NCBI GenBank assembly: GCA_025964215.1
Contig: JAOPZG010000327.1
Location: forward strand, 1 to 8,780
DNA length: 8,780 bases
DNA from: Conexibacter sp.
Lineage (GTDB): Bacteria; Actinomycetota; Thermoleophilia; Solirubrobacterales; Solirubrobacteraceae
Reading direction: 5' to 3'
How positions within the stretch are numbered: position 1 is the first letter of the stretch; each line of letters opens with the position of its first letter. A program made the translations under genes and the position numbers. Positions 6,443-8,780 of this stretch are shown one piece after another. The notes below the pieces were generated by a model. That model did not search any database. It saw only the letters and a list, made by a program, of their open reading frames with translations, and was not told the origin of the DNA.

Positions 6443-7621
6443 CTACTTGGAGGTCGTGGTCCCGGTCGCCGTCTGCGGCGTGGCGACCGTGGCCGTCGTG
6501 GCGGTCGTCGCCGTGGCCTTCGGGGCGTTGTCGCAGTCGGACGTCTGGTAGCCCTTCTGGCACTCGGTCCGGCCCTTCCACTTCTTCTGGAAGTCCTTCA
6601 CGAACGCGTCGAGCTTCGTCTGCTGCTGCTGGCTGACGAGCAGCTGCTTGATCGAGGCCTTGGACTGCGCCAGCGTCTGCTGCGAGCCGGGCGTGATCTT
6701 GGCGACCTCGAAGACGTAGTAGCCGAACTGCGTCTTGACCGGGCCGCCGATCTTGCCCTTGGCGGCCTTGAAGGTCGCGTCGTCGAGCGCCTTCTCCTGC
6801 TGGCCCTTCGGGACCGCGGCGAGCAGGCCGCCGTTGTCGCGCGTGCCCTGGTCGATCGAGTACTTGGCCGCGACCGTCTTGAACGACTGGCCACCGTCGA
6901 GCGCCGCCTTGGCCTTGTTGGCCTGGGCCTCGGTCTTGGTCAGCACGATCCGGAGGTCGCGCTTCTCGGGGACGGAGAAGCGCGCCTTGTTCTTGTTGTA
7001 GTAGGCGGCGATCTGCGCGTCGCTGACCTTGTCGGTGCCCTTGAGGATCGCGGTGCGCAGCTTCTGCGAGAGGCTCTGGACCTTGATCCGGTAGAGCAGG
7101 TCCTCCTGCACGTAGCCGGAGGACTTCAGGAACGCCGTGTAGTCCTTGTCCTGCGGGAAGCTCTGCTGGCGCTGCTTGTCGAAGTCCTTCTTCACGTCGG
7201 TGTCGCTGAGCTTGACGCCGCGGTCGTGCGACTCGCCCTCGATCCACGCGGAGGAGATCAGGAACTGCATGACCTGGTCGCGCAGCGCGGTGTACTCCTG
7301 CTTGCACTGCGCCTTGTAGGTCGCGTCCGTCGGCGTCGGCTGGCCCTTGGCCGGCTTCGTCGCCGTCTTCTTCTTGGTCGCGATGCAGGCCGTGAACTCC
7401 GGCGGCTGCGGGATCGCGGCCTTGCCCGTCGCGCCCGTCTGCTGCTGCTGCGTGGTCGCGGCGACCTGGAGCCAGTGGTCGAACTCCGAGGTCTTGATCG
7501 AGTCGCTGCCGATCTTGACCACGGCGTTGCCGGGCACGCTGCTGCCGCCGCAGGCGGCGAGGACGAGGGGGAGCACGAAAAAGGCGCCCAAGAGCGCCGA
7601 GAACCGACGAGGCGATGTCAT
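6443..7621 (-). CDS. SurA/PrsA-like lipoprotein (parvulin-type foldase/chaperone)
   Basis: A 392-residue extracytoplasmic lipoprotein. MTSPRRFSALLGAFFVLPLVL is a signal peptide leading to the lipobox LAAC; C24 would be lipidated. Residues 31-215 resemble SurA_N/trigger-factor-like chaperone segments (VSDAQIAAYYNKNKARFSVP just before the catalytic domain is typical). Residues 218-312 match a parvulin rotamase domain: AKYSIDQGTRDNGGLL, then GGPVKTQFGYYVFEVAKI. The histidines usual in ARHIL and GYHI are R224 and Y302 here, so isomerase activity is doubtful and a chaperone role more likely. C79/C106 and C354/C363 could form disulfides. The tail (368-392) is a Thr/Ala-rich low-complexity string. 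I chose ATG 7621, not the TTG at 7633, since it gives a cleaner signal peptide and the TTG overlaps the TAGCTT hexamer. A lipoprotein at this place between mfd and eno also occurs in mycobacteria. Confidence 0.9.
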   Translation of the reverse strand: MTSPRRFSALLGAFFVLPLVLAACGGSSVPGNAVVKIGSDSIKTSEFDHWLQVAATTQQQQTGATGKAAIPQPPEFTACIATKKKTATKPAKGQPTPTDATYKAQCKQEYTALRDQVMQFLISSAWIEGESHDRGVKLSDTDVKKDFDKQRQQSFPQDKDYTAFLKSSGYVQEDLLYRIKVQSLSQKLRTAILKGTDKVSDAQIAAYYNKNKARFSVPEKRDLRIVLTKTEAQANKAKAALDGGQSFKTVAAKYSIDQGTRDNGGLLAAVPKGQQEKALDDATFKAAKGKIGGPVKTQFGYYVFEVAKITPGSQQTLAQSKASIKQLLVSQQQQTKLDAFVKDFQKKWKGRTECQKGYQTSDCDNAPKATATTATTATVATPQTATGTTTSK

Positions 7622-7631
7622 AGCGGTGCGC

Positions 7632-7637
7632 AAGCTA
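7632..7637 (-). promoter_or_regulatory. TAGCTT -10-like hexamer upstream of the SurA-like gene
   Basis: TAGCTT on the minus strand, 10 nt before the ATG at 7621, in a 94-bp gap after mfd. A TTGGAC (7671-7676) lies further upstream but too far from this hexamer to be its -35. No Shine-Dalgarno is visible before the ATG. Confidence 0.5.
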
Positions 7638-7715
7638 CCAGGGTCTGTATGAACGGGACCTTAAACCTGTGTCCAATTGGCAGGCTCCGCACATCGACGT
7701 CAGCGCTCCGACGGG

Positions 7716-8780
7716 CTACGCGGCCGCGGATGTCACTGCCAGCAAGGCATCCGCGGCCGCGATGACGGCCGGGAAGCGCTTGATCGGATCCTCCGGAACT
7801 CTTACCGAAAGCTGCGATCGACCGGGTTCGTAGGTCGATTCCGGCAACGCCTCCTTGAGCCGGGCGGCCGCCTCGGACTCGAGGTCGATCGGCGTCACGG
7901 CGAGGCGATCGCCGCGGAAGGTGACCATCCGGACGCCGGACTGGCCGAGCTTGATCCGCGCCTGCTGGAGGGCCAGGAGGTTGGAGAGCGGCTGCGGGAT
8001 CTCGCCGAAGCGGTCCTCCAGCTCGTCGCGCAGGACGCCGAGGTCGGCGACCTCGCGCGCGCCGGCGATGCGGCGGTGGACGTCGATCTTGGCCTGCTCG
8101 TAGGCGATGTAGTCGGCCGGGATGTAGGCGTCGACGTTGACGTCGAGGCGCACGGGCTCGCGCTCGTCGACGTCCGTGCTCTCCGACGCGAGCTGGACCG
8201 CCTCGTCGAGCATCTGCATGTAGAGCTCGAAGCCGAGGGCCGCGACGTGGCCGGACTGCTCGTCGCCGAGCAGGTTGCCGGCGCCGCGGATCTCGAGGTC
8301 GCGCATCGCGATCTTGAAGCCGGCGCCGAGCTCGGTGTAGTCGCTCAGCGCGCTCATCCGCTTCATCGCCTCCTCGGTCAGCGCGGCGTGCGCCGGGTAG
8401 AGGAGGTAGGCGTAGGCCTTCTCGCGCGAGCGGCCCACGCGACCGCGGATCTGGTACAGCTGAGCGAGGCCGAACATGTCGGAGCGCTCGACGATGAGGG
8501 TGTTCGCCTGGGGGATGTCGATCCCGGACTCGATGATTGAGGTCGCGACGAGGACGTCGGCGTCGCCGCGCAGGAAGCTCAGCATCCGCTCCTCGAGCTC
8601 CTTCTCGTCGAGCTGGCCGTGCGCGACCTCGAAGCTCACGCCCGGGCACAGCCCGCGCAGGCGCTCGGCGGTCTCGTCGATCGACTCCACGCGGTTGTGC
8701 ACGAAGAACGCCTGTCCCCCGCGCCCCTTCTCGCGCATGATCGCCTGCTTGACGAGCTCCTCGTCGTACTCGCCGACGTA
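7716..8780 (-). CDS. mfd: Transcription-repair coupling factor Mfd (C-terminal part)
   Basis: An ATP-driven DNA translocase that removes RNA polymerase stalled at lesions and recruits UvrA. The frame is open to the window edge (Y-V-G-E-Y-D-E-E-L-V-K-Q-A-I-M...), so the 5' part is missing; 354 residues of a usual 1,100-1,200 are present. Visible from the N-terminal side: helicase motif IV region GQAFFVHNRVESI, motif V DVLVATSIIESGIDIPQAN, motif VI QLYQIRGRVGRS with the arginine finger, then the TRG translocation motif (AMRDLEIRGAGNLLGDEQSG), which separates Mfd/RecG from other helicases. The rest, from EPVRLDVNVDAYIPADYI on, matches the C-terminal regulatory domain (D7) that masks UvrA binding. 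The end is Ala-rich (ADALLAVTSAAA), and its last codons lie in a hairpin. First gene of the visible minus-strand block. Confidence 0.96.
   Translation of the reverse strand, partial: YVGEYDEELVKQAIMREKGRGGQAFFVHNRVESIDETAERLRGLCPGVSFEVAHGQLDEKELEERMLSFLRGDADVLVATSIIESGIDIPQANTLIVERSDMFGLAQLYQIRGRVGRSREKAYAYLLYPAHAALTEEAMKRMSALSDYTELGAGFKIAMRDLEIRGAGNLLGDEQSGHVAALGFELYMQMLDEAVQLASESTDVDEREPVRLDVNVDAYIPADYIAYEQAKIDVHRRIAGAREVADLGVLRDELEDRFGEIPQPLSNLLALQQARIKLGQSGVRMVTFRGDRLAVTPIDLESEAAARLKEALPESTYEPGRSQLSVRVPEDPIKRFPAVIAAADALLAVTSAAA
7719..7761 (-). terminator. 14-bp inverted repeat spanning the last codons of mfd
   Basis: CGCGGCCGCGGATG (7719-7732) and CATCCGCGGCCGCG (7748-7761) are perfect reverse complements, with a 15-nt gap. 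On the minus strand the hairpin covers the codons for the end of Mfd and reaches to one base before the stop. No T-run follows. Both arms carry alanine codons and the NotI-like octamer GCGGCCGC, so part of the match may be a codon-bias effect, but 14 perfect pairs exceed what I would expect from that alone. Possible terminator or mRNA end-stabiliser. Confidence 0.5.

Noticed and set aside
7646..7676. TTGGAC / CATACA as a classical promoter for the SurA-like gene (minus strand)
   Set aside because: The 19-nt spacer and poor -10 make it weak; the TAGCTT hexamer nearer the start fits the local pattern better.

Overview
The window reads as an ordinary chromosomal region of a high-GC actinobacterium. 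I infer the class Thermoleophilia (Solirubrobacterales-like). The reasons are the very GC-rich, densely coding DNA, the actinobacterial gene order mfd / lipoprotein / mazG / eno / ftsB on the minus strand, and a csrA gene, which is uncommon in Actinobacteria outside such lineages. The class-level call is inference.

Layout, left to right. Plus strand: the 3' half of a class I (FbaB/DhnA-type) fructose-bisphosphate aldolase, then a strong GC hairpin, a secreted or membrane-anchored staphylococcal-nuclease-like protein, and a 79-residue coiled-coil/one-TM protein. Minus strand: csrA, convergent with the preceding gene, with its ribosome binding site in the loop of a small hairpin. A 227-bp divergent intergenic region follows. 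Plus strand again: a 193-residue protein with an HTH-like N-terminus and an Arg/Gly-rich box, and a GNAT acetyltransferase with duplicated fragments at both ends. The rest is on the minus strand. In transcription order (right to left) it holds the C-terminal part of mfd, a SurA/PrsA-like lipoprotein, mazG, eno, an ftsB/divIC homologue and a 111-residue protein of unknown function.

How the genes fit together. The minus-strand block combines housekeeping functions: transcription-coupled repair (Mfd), envelope protein folding (SurA-like), nucleotide-pool sanitation (MazG), glycolysis (enolase) and division (FtsB). mazG and eno are 7 bp apart and probably co-transcribed. A 53-nt hairpin separates eno from ftsB. 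The aldolase and enolase both belong to central carbon metabolism, and each ends in a long GC-rich hairpin with no T-run.

The most informative non-coding signal is a recurring TAGNNT hexamer 7-12 nt upstream of six of the nine complete starts. Most of those starts lack a good Shine-Dalgarno. I read it as a -10 element for leaderless or near-leaderless transcription. The other points worth attention are the candidate CsrA autoregulatory hairpin, the duplicated ends of the GNAT gene, a SurA-like protein without the usual parvulin histidines, and a MazG with a degenerate second domain. No mobile element, CRISPR array or RNA gene is visible, and no stretch over 300 bp lacks a gene.
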